NCBI RefSeq assembly: GCF_036884655.1
Contig: NC_088345.1
Span: 32,726,501-32,790,500, forward strand
Direction: 5' to 3'
DNA: 64,000 nucleotides
From: Musa acuminata AAA Group
Lineage: Eukaryota > Streptophyta > Magnoliopsida > Zingiberales > Musaceae
Positions 45,227-64,000 of the stretch are shown here, one piece after another. How positions within the stretch are numbered: the first letter of the stretch is position 1; each line of letters begins with the position of its first letter. A model generated the notes under the pieces. That model made no database searches. It was not told where the DNA came from and was given only the letters and a program-made list of their open reading frames with translations. A program made the translations under genes and the position numbers.

Positions 45227-45831
45227 TGTTGGGCTGATGGCCCATATTCAGCCCATGTGGGCTTTATCAGCCCACAGCCCACACCCTCTCTTAACCTAAC
45301 CCTAATTAAGATTAGAGGGGTGTGGTGGCTGCGTTTTAGAGGCAGATTAAGGCTATAAAAAGGCAGCAACAAGACAGATCTTTGAGGCCACGGGATTCCA
45401 AAGAGAAGAAGGAGATCAAGGCAGAAAAGGAAGAGAAAGAAAGGGAAGAAGACAAGGACAACGCAGAGAGACTGTTCACAATCATCTAGCAGTGTTCTTA
45501 TCTCAGGTTAGATCAAATCTACAGTAGACTCTTGCTGTGATTACTTGGGGAGGTTTTAGATATTGTGGGCAGTGACGTGATCCTTGTATCCCAGTTATTC
45601 TCTTGTGGTTGTTGCTAGGGTTTTGGGCAAGAGATTGAGATTTGTATATTCATTATTCTCATAGTGGATTATCTCTAGTTTGCCCCGTGGTTTTTACCCT
45701 TCACATTGAAGGGGTTTTCCACGTATATCTTGGTGTTCTGTTTGATTGTGTTTCCATTTTATTCCGCTGCGTATTTTGGTCTTCTAGTATTTGTTCCTAT
45801 ACAAAGGTTATTCCTCTTTTTATCCCCATCA
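45227..45831 (+). repeat. 3' LTR of the Tork-type element
   Basis: 605 bp. It differs from the 5' LTR by three substitutions (in the 'gatcaagRcag', 'gttctYatc' and 'ctcttRtgg' contexts). TATA box at about 45354-45361. It ends about 350 bp from the stop codon of the PHD gene, which is on the opposite strand. Confidence 0.95.
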
Positions 45832-45866
45832 TCCGCAACGTAGAAATTATGGAACCTGATTCCACT

Positions 45867-45868
<2 letters not shown>

Positions 45869-45905
<37 letters not shown>
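45869..45905. repeat. (GA)n microsatellite
   Basis: About 18 GA dinucleotides immediately outside the Tork element. The remaining 45906-46182 is probably the 3' flank of the PHD gene. Confidence 0.95.
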
Positions 45906-45908
<3 letters not shown>

Positions 45909-46182
45909 TTTTCATGGTGAAACCATATCTCGTGTTCAGGTGCAGCAAAAAAAGGTTCCTGTAGCTATCAGCATAGTTTGAGATAAAGGCAGTGCCTCCT
46001 CCCCTGAACAGATACATTTGTTCTCAATTTAACTGATAGATAAGAAGATGATTCGAATTCAGAAAGGTAAGAAGAATTCGATCTCAGAGGCATCTCGAAA
46101 TTGGAGGAGACAGGAACCAATCACTCGATTGATTGTGCTCCCCTTATTTCTTAGCGTACAGCATGAAGGCAGCAGTCCACAC

Positions 46183-46756
46183 TTAGCTGGAGACCTCTTC
46201 CAGGAGCTTATACCTCTTGACTCTACCTCGAAAGGCTTGCTTGGGTTGCGTCCGCGTCTCGGATCTCACGCTTTCGATCGAGCTCGATGATGCTTTGTCG
46301 GGCAGTCTTTGCTTCTTGATGGGCTTGTCGAGGTGCAATGGTGACGGTGAAGAACAGCGTTGTAACTCATTTCCTGAACCGAATCCACCATTGCTATTAG
46401 AGGGGGAAGACACGGAGTTGATCTGATCTATGGAGGAGTCTACCACGGGCTTATTTTCTTTTCGATCGCTTAAGCACCAATTGCACGCGCGATAGCACTC
46501 AGCTCTCGGGTAGAGATTGCTGCAGTATCTGATATATAGTCCACAGCTTAGTTGACGGATAAAGCTAGGAAAAGGCCAACTTCATACAACAAAGTTAGAC
46601 GATCGATGATCTTGTTTCTTCTTACTTGTGCTGAAACCTAACGGGGCAGGATCTGCATCGGAAGAGTTCCTCTGACAGGCCGCGATCACCGCACATGCAA
46701 CAGACGGGAAGCGCCGGTGAAGAGGACGGAGACGACGAGCCTCCTTTCCCTCCCAT
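46183..46756 (-). CDS. Small PHD-finger protein, two exons
   Basis: Exon 1 is 46756-46626 (ATG at 46756) and exon 2 is 46528-46183 (stop TAA at 46185-46183). The intron 46529-46625 (97 bp) has GT at 46625 and AG before 46528. The joined length is 477 bp, 158 residues, in frame. The PHD finger spans the intron: C19, C22, C34, C37, H43, C46, C59, C62, with W61 before the last cysteine, the C4-H-C3 zinc pattern. PHD fingers usually bind histone H3 tails in the nucleus. Here the shape (finger at the N terminus, short basic tail) matches small plant proteins of unknown exact role. The tail is Ser-rich with a KPIKKQR basic cluster and ends RVKRYKLLEEVSS. Intact frame and splice sites suggest a working gene. 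Old Copia DNA starts about 145 bp upstream of the ATG. Confidence 0.87.
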
Positions 46757-46902
46757 CTCAGACACTCTTATTTTACCTTCCTTCTTGGGACGAGACGAGG
46801 AGCATTAGGAAGAAGAAGAAGAAGAAGAAGAAGACCACACACATTATCGTCGGCTCTTTATGGAAGGCGTCAGACACTTTCATAGGTCCGCTTGTGAAAG
46901 TG

Positions 46903-49900
46903 ATTGAAAATTATCTTATATAGTTATTATGCTTTATATAGTTCTAAAAATTTATTATCAAATTATTTTGTAAGTATTTTTAATTTTATCTCCTATTTAA
47001 AATTATTTTTATTTTATTGATTAAAAGTACTCTATTTCAATTATATCATAATATTTTATTTTTGTTATTTCCTTGTCCTTCGATCCCCAATATTTATGGT
47101 ATAAAAGCCAAGTTCAATATGAATTGGGCATTATGAATTTCAATAGTGATTCCATGTCTCAACCCCTTATTCTTATCTTTTCGAACAAATGCTATAAATT
47201 TTGAGTATAACTTTAAGAGTTAACAGAGAATAGATATATAAATTTAAATGAAGAAACAGGGAGAATAAAAAGGACTTATAAATTTAAATGAAGAAACAAG
47301 GAGAATAAAAAGGACTTGTAGACATTATTATTCGTTTAACTAGTTGTATATGAGATAATCTTCTCAATGGTTACGGTAGTTACAACTTTAAAACAAGCTT
47401 GGTTGATACTTTAAAATAAATTTTAATGCTCATACAAAGTAATTACGGTAAAACTTTAAACCTTTCATCAGAAGTTTGAAATTTTATTCATAAAAGCAAT
47501 AAATTAGTGTAAGATTTTCTTCCTATTGTGAATATTTTTAGGATCACATAATTGTTATAAAAATTCTAAGAAGTTTAACTCTGAAATTTGATCATTTTGT
47601 TGTTACAATTAAAGAGTTAAAAGATTTGTCTATTTTTTTATTTGATGAACTAATAAATTCCTTGTAAGCATATGAAGAAATGATGAATGGGTTATTTGAG
47701 AAAAGGGAAAAAAAGTATTTTACTTTTAAGGGAGAATCTTCTACTTTAAAAGAAGAGATAAAAAATGAACAAGAAGAGGATGTGGTAAAAGAAAATTTAG
47801 TGGTAGAGCAAATGAAAGTAGAAGAGGAAAAGGACACCTTATTGAGCATGATAAACAAAAATAATCAAATTATGATTAGAAATACTATAAGAGTAGAATT
47901 AAATGCCACTATTGTATGATCTGAAAAACTATAAGAGTAGAATTAAATGTCACTATTGTAAAAAGTTTAGTAGGTAAATTACTAAAAAAGAGAAAAGTAA
48001 ATAAGCTATATGGAGGAAAATAAATAAAGTAGAAGTTATTTATGACTCATTTACAAGTTAATGATATCTCATATTTGGATTTTGGATAATGAATGTTCTA
48101 ATCATATGTCAGGTATAAGATCAATATTTAGAGATATTAATAAAACTCATAAGTTAAAAGTTAGACTTAGAGATAACAAACAAATGTAAGTGAAAAATAA
48201 AAAAACAATTAAGGTGAAAACAAGTCAAGGGAAAGTAAAATACCTTAATAATATTTTCTTTGTTTATAGTTTATCATATAACTTATTGAGTATTGGACAT
48301 TTATTGATGATGAATATTTAATTATATTTGATAATGGTTCATGCATTATTAAAGATAAAAAATCTTGTTTGATTATAGTAAATGTTTGCATGACTCAAAA
48401 TAAGATATTTTTACTTAATGTTTCAAATGTTGAAAAGCATACTCTCATTATAACTTAAAAGAATGAATTTAATTTATAGTATTTAAGATATAAACATCTT
48501 AACATTAAGAGTTTAAGATATCAAGTAAAAAAAATAGTTTTTGGATTGTTCAAAATTAATATATTTGATGTATGTATAGGATACATTTATAGCAATCAAA
48601 TTAAGAAACCATTTCCTATTAGAAAAACATAGAGAGCATATAATTATATTGAATTAATTTATGTTGATTTATGTAGATTTATAAATATAAAATCATTTGG
48701 TAGAAGTTGATATTTTCTATTATTTACTGATGATTATAATCATATAAGTTAGGTATATTTCTTGGAATTGAAATATAAAATATTTGATAATTTTAAAAAA
48801 ATTAAAGTACTTTTGGAAAGATAAAATAATAGATATATAAAGATCCTTCAAATCTATAGAGATGGTGAATTTATATCTAATAAGTCTAATTCTTTTTGTG
48901 AAGAAATAACATTCATAAAAAATTGACAGCACCACATATACCAAAGCAAAATGATGTAGCTGAATGTCAGAATCAAATTATAGTTAAAATAGTAAAATGT
49001 TTACTTAAGAGAAAGCATCTTCCAAATCAATTTTGAGTAGAAGTATTTGTAATAATAATTTATTTGTTAAATATTTCACCAAAGGCTATTATGAATCAAA
49101 TTCTTTTTTAAGCTTGTATGAACCTAAGTGTAAATCATTTAAGAATTTTTAATTATATTGCTTATACTTTGGTAAATTTATAAAATCATCATAAGAATGA
49201 TGAAAAATCTAAAATATCTATCTTAATTGATTATTCCTTCTAATCTAAAATTTATTAATTATATAATTTTATTAGTAGAAAAGTTATTATTAATAGAAAT
49301 ATTATGTTTGATGAAAGGGCAAGCTAAAATTGAGAGAATAATGAAGGTAAAAAATAAATTTAAATTCCAATAGAACTAGACTCCATAAAAGTGATAGATC
49401 TTACTCTAATAAGTTCATCGTTAACCTTATCCAATAGTAGCTGTTCAAATTTATTAAATAATTTTTTTGTATGAAATAGCTCCAAGAAAATTCAAATCTC
49501 TAATAGAAATTTATGATTCAACATTTATTTTAGATCCTATAAGTTTTGAAAAAATAATTAAAAAAGAGGAATGACAAAAAACAATGTATGAGAAAATTAA
49601 ATCAATTGAGAAAAATAAAACTTATGAGCTAATGGATCTAAAAAAAAAAAGATTAAAATAAATATTTAAAATAAAATATAGAAAAATTCAAAAGCATAAG
49701 ACTCGGCTTATATCTAAGGGATATTCGTAGCAATGTATTAATTTTGATAATACTTTTTTTTTCAGTTGCTAGTTTTAAAATTGTAAGGCTTTAGTTGCTC
49801 ACTTGAGTTGTCTTATTTATCAATTTGATGTGAAATTAAACAAAGACTTACAAAAAAAGATTTTTATTACTTAACTTAAAATTTTTTAATTAAAGGATAT

Positions 49901-51290
49901 GAAAAAACAGTGTATAAACTCATAAAAGCACTTTATTAGCTTAAACGAACGTTTTTTATCAAAATGGATTTAAGAAAAGTAATAATGGACCTACTCTTTA
50001 TCTAAAGAATGAAAATAAATATTATCTTCTTATAGTTTATCTTTATATTAATAATATTATATATATGATGAGTTCATTTAAATCTCTTGTGGTAGAATTT
50101 AAGAAATACATAATGAATAAGTTTGAAATGTTAGACTTGGTAGATTGGAGGTGAAGCAAAGATCAAACTAGATTTTTATTTCATAAAGAAAGTATATAAT
50201 AAATCTAATTAAAATGTCTAACATAATTAATTACAAAGGTAATGTAAAAAAGAAATTAAAACTTGAATATGACATATGTTTGACAAATGCAAGATACTAA
50301 GTTTAGATTAAGGCTTAGATCTATCTAACTCATACTCGACTAGATATTACTTTGTATATTGGTGTATTTCCAAGTTTATGCATAGTTCAAGCAAATATGG
50401 AACTATTAAAAGAATTTTACATTATATTACTGGAGCTACAGGTTATGGCTTATGGTATTTTCATAATTTTAAATATAAATTATTTGGTTTCACTAATAAT
50501 TGTATAAGAGTTTTCGATAATAGAAAAAAGTACTTTATGTAATATTTTCAGCTTCGAATCAGGAGCTATATCTTAGAATTCAAAGAAACAAACAAATATA
50601 TTGTCAATATCCAAAGCAGATTATGTTATTGAAATATCAGTAGCTTATCAAGCAATATGACCCAGAAGACTTCTTGGAGATCTTCATTAAAAACAAAAAA
50701 GAAACAACTAAAATATTTTATAACAATAAGTCACAATTGCAATGCCGAAGAGTCTAGCCTTTCACGAAAGAATGAAATATATAGAGGATATATTATCATT
50801 TTATTCAAGATTTTTGTAGTAAGTGGAGCTATAACAATGAAGTATTATAGCACAATTGAATAAGTTACAGATATTCTCACTAAGTTACTTTCATCTCATA
50901 AGCATATTTATTTCATATCTTAAATTGGTATATGTAACTATGAATAAGAAGGAGTATTGAGAATTGATTTATAAGTAGTTAATTATCTTATCTAGTTATC
51001 ATATGTTAGATAGTTTTAGTAATATTCTAGATAATTTTACATAAATGGCCCATGATCCAAGGAGTTATTGTCATAGGGATAATTCCTACACGTAGCTTAA
51101 TCATGAGTAGCATGAGATGGTAAGATGATTACTATTAGGTTCTATAAATAGGATCATGATTCATAATGTAAAAGTGTATACTCTTGAAAATATTTTATAA
51201 TTATTCTTGATTTATCTCTTATTTAATACTATTTTAATTTTTTGATTTAAAATATTTTTAATTTTTAATTATATCATAATATTGTATCTT
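46903..51290 (+). mobile_element. Old, decayed AT-rich Copia retrotransposon
   Basis: Plus-strand pol blocks appear in order with many stops and shifts. They are a Gag C-terminal acidic region (47680-47919) and a broken knuckle CHYCKKF near 47947, then protease-like WILDNECSNHMSG near 48080. Integrase IELIYVDLC near 48650 and FLLFTDDYNH near 48715, reverse transcriptase YLYINNI near 50040, and RNase H near 50620 follow. A decayed primer site (tggtataaaagcc) lies near 47096. LTR remnants share 'aattatcttat.tagttat' and 'atatcataatatt': 5' about 46903-47060, 3' about 50957-51290. Edges are approximate and no duplication was recognised. It is far more diverged than the other elements. Confidence 0.75.
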
Positions 51291-52769
51291 TATCTTTTAT
51301 CCATTCCCGACCACGAGCGGGATCGGTCTTTTTCTCGCTGTGGAAGGTTGATCTCTAGTGAATGGTTGTTGGGAGTGCTTCATATATGTAAAAGTGAAGA
51401 GGTCGAGTAATGTTATCTTCTTCCGTCACTTTTGGATTATTTTATTTTCGTGCAGGCTCCTAACAATCTTGACGTGCTAATATTATGGCACGTATTAAGC
51501 TACTCTCTAGCTTTTAGAAGCGTATCGAATGACCACGTGGATCGAGCCACCAAAGGAGAGCACTGAGATTACGCTGCTCTCTACGGGTGAACGAATGACA
51601 TATACTAACTAAATCGAGAGCTAAAATGTGAAATGATTAATATTGATGGCATAAGATGAGATATAACATGATATAAAAAAATATTTTAATAAAAAATTAT
51701 AAATAAATATTTAAATGTATTAAACTTTATTAAATATATAATTTTTATAGATCTTAATAATGACAAAAGATTCATGCTTCTCTTCCATCAACCAAACTCC
51801 ACTTACACTTGGATCCATTTGATCCTCTAATTCTTCTCTAATTTTATGTATAATCAATATCTCGATATATTAATATATACCAAAAGAAAAAAGAAAGAAG
51901 AAAGAAAATGAAGCAATCGAAAGAAAAAAAAATACATACAATTGCTTGATGATGGTATGATTACTAACAAAAAAAAAAAAGAGTTAAGCCTCCTTTTGAG
52001 CACGCCAAATGTCGAGAAGTTTCTAAGAGGAGGTGATGACTTTACCAGGAGAAATATTACTTTCATCTTTCTAAATAAAATGCTTAATGTCACATGAAAT
52101 AAATTTAACCGAATAAAAGTCCAAATACAGATTTCTACAGTTTTCATGTTTACATTAGCAAAATCGCTAAAGTTATGCTTACATCAATAGATATGAAAAT
52201 TAGAGAATACAAACGCCACATTTTCAAACCCATGGAAATTAAAGCTAAAGCTTTTTAACGAATTGATGACATCTAATCTACTCGTGCGGCAGATAACCTT
52301 AGGAAACTGGAGATGATAGAGAACAATGCTTGCACGTTACCATAAGTTTGGCCAGAGTCCACTTCGCTGCTGCCAGCAAAGCCACGATTCCGGACAGAAA
52401 CAACTCGATTCCGTCAAAGGTAGCATGCACATATAACCGCAAGTTGAATTCAACAGAGAATCCTTCTCAAGAACAAGAAGGCTATCCAAATAACAATATC
52501 GCCAATGGTCTGATGTGGAAATTTTATACCAACAAGCTATATCGTAAATGACATCTTTTATGTGACACCACCACCAGGGAATACAGATAATGTGTACATA
52601 CAAAAACATTTACAAACGATTAGAGCAAAAGACAAATCCTCAAACAGAGAAGCTGATAAATTTTCAAAAGCCTACCCAGGGACTAACAGTGGGCCACGCT
52701 TTGCTTTCCTTACCGTACAATGAATAATGAGATGCGAGACGAAATAGGTACTGCTCTAACACCATATTG
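51291..52769. other. Intergenic DNA and probable SEC23 3' UTR
   Basis: No coding region is supported. The stretch next to 52769 down to roughly 52300 is more balanced in base use and probably holds the 3' UTR of the minus-strand SEC23 gene. No clear polyadenylation signal was located. The region 51291-51620 has mixed composition and contains direct repeats of 'gagagcactgagattacgctgctctc'-like words with inverted partners. Confidence 0.4.
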
Positions 52770-60595
<7,826 letters not shown>

Positions 60596-61705
60596 CTAAA
60601 AGAGAAACTGTTAAGTGTGAACTTATATAACAGAGAAAACACAGTAAATCCTCAAAAGTACCGGCATCTTCACAATATATTCCACAAATTAGCGGACCCA
60701 GATTGCCCCTTCAGAAGTAAACAAAATCTACAGTAATTAAGAGCATTGTCTAGAACATTTCAAAAGAAATATAAAGGGAAATTCCACTTTAATTATGGTC
60801 ATGTCAGAAATGCTTGAAATTGTTTATCTTGACAATATTTCACACCTCAGAGTACTCAATAACAATACGTGAACTACTCAAATGAAGCAACAAAATCCTT
60901 CATTGTGTATCATATTTGCAAATATATTTTTTTCCTACAGGTTTGTGGTGTTCATATAACCCTCAAATGGACCAATGCAATCATAAGATTGTCTTCCCCC
61001 AGACACCATCAAGGACACATCTGACAATCAAACACACTCCCGTCCACAATGACATCCTATCTACATCATGGTGAATTGAGAAAAAGCTCTAATACCAAAG
61101 GAATTACCAAGATTTCATACATTGATCACTTCAGAACCAAGGCACAAGATAATTTCCCTAAGACAATGTCACATTGAACTTGAAAGCTTTTGACCAAATG
61201 CTAGGCCAAAATAAATCAAATTACAATTGAAGGTTGAAACGAATGGTTACAAAACCTAAAAGCTGAACATTTAAGAAAGCATTAGCAAGTAAGCATAACC
61301 ATAAGTTCCTCAACACCAACACCAAATTTCCTCTGATGTACACAAACAGAAAAATAAAAGACTAAGAAAGAATGTTATAGGAAAAAGCCAAAAAGAAACT
61401 CTATGACATCTCGCTTTCATATGCCACAGAAATTTTCTTCATCCCATGGTATTCCGCACTGCTCCATTTTTTTGTTCTCAATTTTGTTGCTTAATGAAAA
61501 GGTGGATTCATCATTTTTCATACCGAACAGTCATCGATTATGAAACATCAAATTCCTGAAAATTTATACGATGACAAAGCAAATATTTTAATTTCAACTG
61601 TATAAATTGATACAGATCAGTATAAGTCTCACCTTAATTACCTGTCCAAGGGTCATCTGGTGTGCCAACAGCAATTCTCACCTTTATAAATCGGGCATAC
61701 CATAC
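60596..61705 (-). other. SEC23 intron, 5' part cut by a gypsy insertion
   Basis: No SEC23 exon is visible here. The exon expected just upstream (the block ending ...FASALDQ in relatives) is absent. The sequence behaves as an intron of at least 1.1 kb that continues beyond the retrotransposon starting at 61706. Confidence 0.6.
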
Positions 61706-62497
61706 TGTCACGAACGGTCGTCGCGCAACCGCAACAACTCCGTTCAACGAACCGTTCGTCGCTCACACCCGCATGTACAACTGCTTGACAGCATGTTTTG
61801 TCATGGTTTTGGGTCATTTTGCTTGTAAATACGTAAGTTCGAACAAGCTGCAGCGTTGCCAAGCGATCGCTCACCGAACCGAGCAAAACAGCCCCAAAAC
61901 AGCCCAAAACGGCTCCGTTTTCGCGTGCCGCGGGAGGTGAGCGGAGTGCTGCCTCCGCTCACCAAAATGTCAGCCATCTCAGCACTCAGGAACCCCCTGG
62001 GTGGCACATGGCTGGATGGGGCTTCGGTTATATACCGGGCGTTGAACACTCTTTCGCAAGTTCGCACGTGACCTTTACGGGAACTTGGTTTTGCGCCCGG
62101 GACCAGGTGAGCGGCTGTTTGTGGGCTTGCAGCTGTTCGTTCATCCTTGAAAGCCTTGTTTTTCTCCCTCTCCCTCTTTTCTCTTGTGCACACAAGGTGT
62201 TCGACGATTTGCTTGTAAAGCTTCCCTTTTCGCGAGACTTCGGGACTTGTCCGTTGCTCGTTCTTTCGATCTAACTTTCTTTCTCTTTTACAGGTCCTTC
62301 GGGACCTGCGAGAGGTTACAAAGTGGCTGATCCTTGCGGAGCAAGATCGCAAGGGCGAAGCGCGACTTAGGCAACGCAAGCTAAGTTCGCGTCTTTGCCA
62401 CACGGGCGACTCGCGACTTAGGCAACGCAAGCTAAGTTCGAGTCTTTGGCCGCAAGGGTGCCTCACGCCTTAGGCAATTCCAGCTAAGGTCGTGACA
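61706..62497 (+). repeat. 5' LTR of the gypsy element
   Basis: The 792-bp LTR starts TGTCACGAACGG and ends GGTCGTGACA. A TTATATA box at 62028-62034 is a plausible promoter. The U5 part holds two copies of a 'cgcgacttaggcaacgcaagctaagttcg' unit (about 62360 and 62411) plus a third, diverged one near 62467. Confidence 0.9.
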
Positions 62498-62500
62498 TTG

Positions 62501-62515
62501 TGGTATCAGAGAGGG
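62501..62515 (+). other. Primer binding site of the gypsy element
   Basis: TGGTATCAGAGAGGG lies 3 bp after the LTR. The first ten bases match the initiator Met-tRNA type site. Confidence 0.85.
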
Positions 62516-62558
62516 CAAGCTCTTCGATCGAACAGCGAACGAACTTCGCAACTTCGCC

Positions 62559-64000
62559 ATGGCAAAGCATCGTGGCGAATCAAGCAAGACGGGGCAAGCC
62601 GGACCCTTGCCCCAAGCAGCCGCAGGTGGGCTGCATGTGCACACTCGCTCTCATGCTGTTGGAGCCGCTCACGAGGATCGCGGCAGCGAACAGGATGAGC
62701 GAGAAGTTGGCAACTCTCCGCGAGCGGAGGAAGCGCAATCTGGTGCGCTAACTGGGAAAAAGAGTCATAAGAAGAGACTCACGACGGCGGAAACCCGCCT
62801 GGATGTTCTGGAAGCGAGCATGGAGGAACTCTACCATGGCCAACAAAGACTTGTTGGGGTAGAGAGCTCGCAAGAGGAAGCAGAGTCCAGGATCGACAAG
62901 GTCGAGGCCCTAGTCGACCGACTGTCTGATGACACCAAGGACTCCGTGCAGCACTTACAAGATGTTGTGGCGGAACTCACCGCAAAGGTGGCCATGCTTA
63001 CAAGAACGCTAAATGCGGGAGGAGGCAACACCCGCGCGGCACCGCCACAAAATTTGAGGGCACCTGAGCCCCATGGATATGGAGGGGCCAGGGATGCCAA
63101 GGAGCTCGAGAACTTTCTGTTCGACATGGAGCAATACTTCCGAGCTACGAGGCCCGATTATGAAGATACCAAAGTTTCTATAGCGACAATGTATCTGAAT
63201 GGAGATGCGAAACTTTGGTGGCGAACTCGTTGGGAGGAAATCCAACAAGGTCGGTGTCGAGTCGACACATGGGAAGACTTGAAGCGGGAGTTGAGAACTC
63301 AGTTCCTACCGGAGAACACAGAGTTCGTCGCAAGAAGGAAGTTGAGACAACTCCGCCAAAGTACCACCATCCGAGACTATGTGAAGCAGTTTTCTGCACT
63401 AATGCTGGACATACAGGACATGTCCGAGAAGGACAAGTTGTTCAGCTTCCTTGATGGTTTGAAACCATGGGCTCAACAGGAGTTGAATCGAAGGAATGTT
63501 ACCGATGTAGTCGGGGCAATTGCAGCTGCAGAAAGGCTTATCGACTTTGTTTCCTCTGAAGACCCAGCGAGAAGGAAACAATCTTCAGGCAATCGCCCTC
63601 CAAAACATTCTCGAGGGAAGGAGCTCGGGGGTGAACAGAAGAAGAAGAGCTCCCACAAAGGGCCGAACCCAAAAGGCAAGGCCTCAAAACCTGGAGGATG
63701 CTTCTTGTGCGGAGGACCGCACATGGTAAGGGAGTGCCCACAGAAACAAGCACTCAATGCATTGACGGCTTCCATCCACCCTCCCCGATCGGACAAGGGC
63801 AAAGCTGTCGCCCTTAGCTCAAGCAGTTCTGAATCCAGCAGCGACGATGAGGAGTCGCAAGGACCCCGAATGGGAGCAATGCGTTTGCTGAACGCTATGC
63901 GGGGTCAAGTGGGGGAGAACATGAAGACGAAGGCACAAAAAGCAGGGAGTAGTGAACTGATGTATGTGGACATCAAACTAAATGGCCAAACGACCCGTGC
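62559..64000 (+). CDS. gag: Ty3/gypsy Gag (to protease start), partial
   Basis: The frame from the ATG at 62559 stays open to the end of the window, 480 codons with no stop. The start lies 43 bp after the primer site and no other ATG upstream fits. Residues about 70-150 are a heptad-rich, probably coiled-coil segment (LTTAETRLDVLEASMEEL and the DKVEALVDRLS area). The retrotransposon Gag domain covers about 175-285 (FLFDMEQYFRATRPDY, GDAKLWWRTRW, FLDGLKPWAQQEL). A basic linker and a zinc knuckle CX2CX3HX4C (residues 381-393, from 63699) follow, then a serine/acid patch. The last residues (YVDIKLNGQ) are the usual lead-in to the aspartic protease. Everything seen is intact, so the element could be young. 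Confidence 0.92.
   Translation, partial: MAKHRGESSKTGQAGPLPQAAAGGLHVHTRSHAVGAAHEDRGSEQDEREVGNSPRAEEAQSGALTGKKSHKKRLTTAETRLDVLEASMEELYHGQQRLVGVESSQEEAESRIDKVEALVDRLSDDTKDSVQHLQDVVAELTAKVAMLTRTLNAGGGNTRAAPPQNLRAPEPHGYGGARDAKELENFLFDMEQYFRATRPDYEDTKVSIATMYLNGDAKLWWRTRWEEIQQGRCRVDTWEDLKRELRTQFLPENTEFVARRKLRQLRQSTTIRDYVKQFSALMLDIQDMSEKDKLFSFLDGLKPWAQQELNRRNVTDVVGAIAAAERLIDFVSSEDPARRKQSSGNRPPKHSRGKELGGEQKKKSSHKGPNPKGKASKPGGCFLCGGPHMVRECPQKQALNALTASIHPPRSDKGKAVALSSSSSESSSDDEESQGPRMGAMRLLNAMRGQVGENMKTKAQKAGSSELMYVDIKLNGQTTR

Larger units (their letters stand above)
40553..45831 (+). mobile_element. Tork-type (Tnt1-like) Copia retrotransposon, nearly intact
   Basis: The complete 5,279-bp element is flanked by the exact duplication TCCGC (40548-40552 and 45832-45836). 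LTRs of 605 bp each (40553-41157, 45227-45831) begin TGTTGGGCTGATGG and end CCCCATCA. I count three substitutions between them, about 0.5%, so the insertion is recent. Primer site 41160-41171; one gag-pol gene 41205-45184; polypurine tract 45215-45225. The domain order protease, integrase, reverse transcriptase, RNase H defines Copia, and the protein blocks are closest to tobacco Tnt1. Two point lesions in gag-pol make this copy non-autonomous as it stands. Confidence 0.95.
61706..64000 (+). mobile_element. Ty3/gypsy retrotransposon, 5' part (continues past window)
   Basis: A 5' LTR (61706-62497), primer site (62501-62515) and open gag (62559 onward) are present. The element is cut by the window end near the start of protease. 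It is oriented opposite to SEC23. The LTR ends are a good inverted pair, TGTCACGA...TCGTGACA. The left flanking pentamer is CATAC (61701-61705); its partner lies outside. The lineage could be a chromovirus such as the Galadriel/monkey group known in banana, but no pol is available to test this. Confidence 0.9.

Noticed and set aside
46048..46426. Plus-strand frames over the PHD gene
   Set aside because: The minus-strand gene has matching splice sites and a zinc finger; these frames have neither.
61607..62274. Open frames in the gypsy LTR, including a 221-codon minus-strand frame
   Set aside because: They lie within a well-bounded LTR and show no domain.

Overview
The window is nuclear DNA from a plant, most likely a monocot and plausibly Musaceae. 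The evidence is GT-AG introns, an ATL-type RING-H2 gene, a plant-type SEC23, and heavy nesting of Copia elements of the Sirevirus (Maximus/SIRE), Angela-like and Tork types, with primer sites matching the 3' end of plant initiator Met-tRNA. The taxon is an inference from the retrotransposon types; plant and retrotransposon-rich are certain.

Layout. Positions 1-25,000 are a stack of LTR retrotransposons with almost no host DNA. A decayed minus-strand Angela-like Copia relic (2,672-3,643 plus 12,303-14,125) is split by a young plus-strand element (3,644-12,297; target duplication ATTGT) that carries long LTRs and only a gag gene. The same relic is cut on its left by a 1.47 kb LTR of another Copia (1,195-2,666, minus). 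A decayed minus-strand Sirevirus relic (14,126-18,136 plus 22,490-24,988) is split by a plus-strand, internally deleted Sirevirus (18,137-22,489; duplication AAGAT). Its own LTR is split by a short solo LTR (23,783-24,321; duplication GTACT). Positions 25,000-32,900 are AT-rich intergenic DNA with a probable LINE RNase H remnant and a probable CACTA transposon end.

Host genes. A single-exon RING-H2 (ATL-like) ubiquitin ligase gene lies at 32,975-34,171 (+). A frameshifted, truncated SNW/SKIP pseudogene lies at 37,300-38,080 (-). A compact two-exon PHD-finger gene lies at 46,183-46,756 (-). The last nine visible exons of SEC23 (COPII coat) lie at 52,770-60,595 (-). These genes sit between further insertions: a solo Sirevirus LTR (35,224-36,438), a recent Tork-type Copia with two visible disabling lesions (40,553-45,831; duplication TCCGC), an old AT-rich Copia relic (46,903-51,290), and a Ty3/gypsy element that starts at 61,706, in the 5' part of SEC23, and runs off the window with an open gag.

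How it works together. The host genes are unrelated housekeeping or regulatory genes and form no pathway. The main story is transposon activity: several insertions keep exact 5-bp target duplications and nearly identical LTRs, so the order of events can be read. I saw no new cellular system. The most distinctive object is the gag-only, pol-less element at 3,644-12,297 with its repeat-rich LTRs and repeated polypurine tracts.
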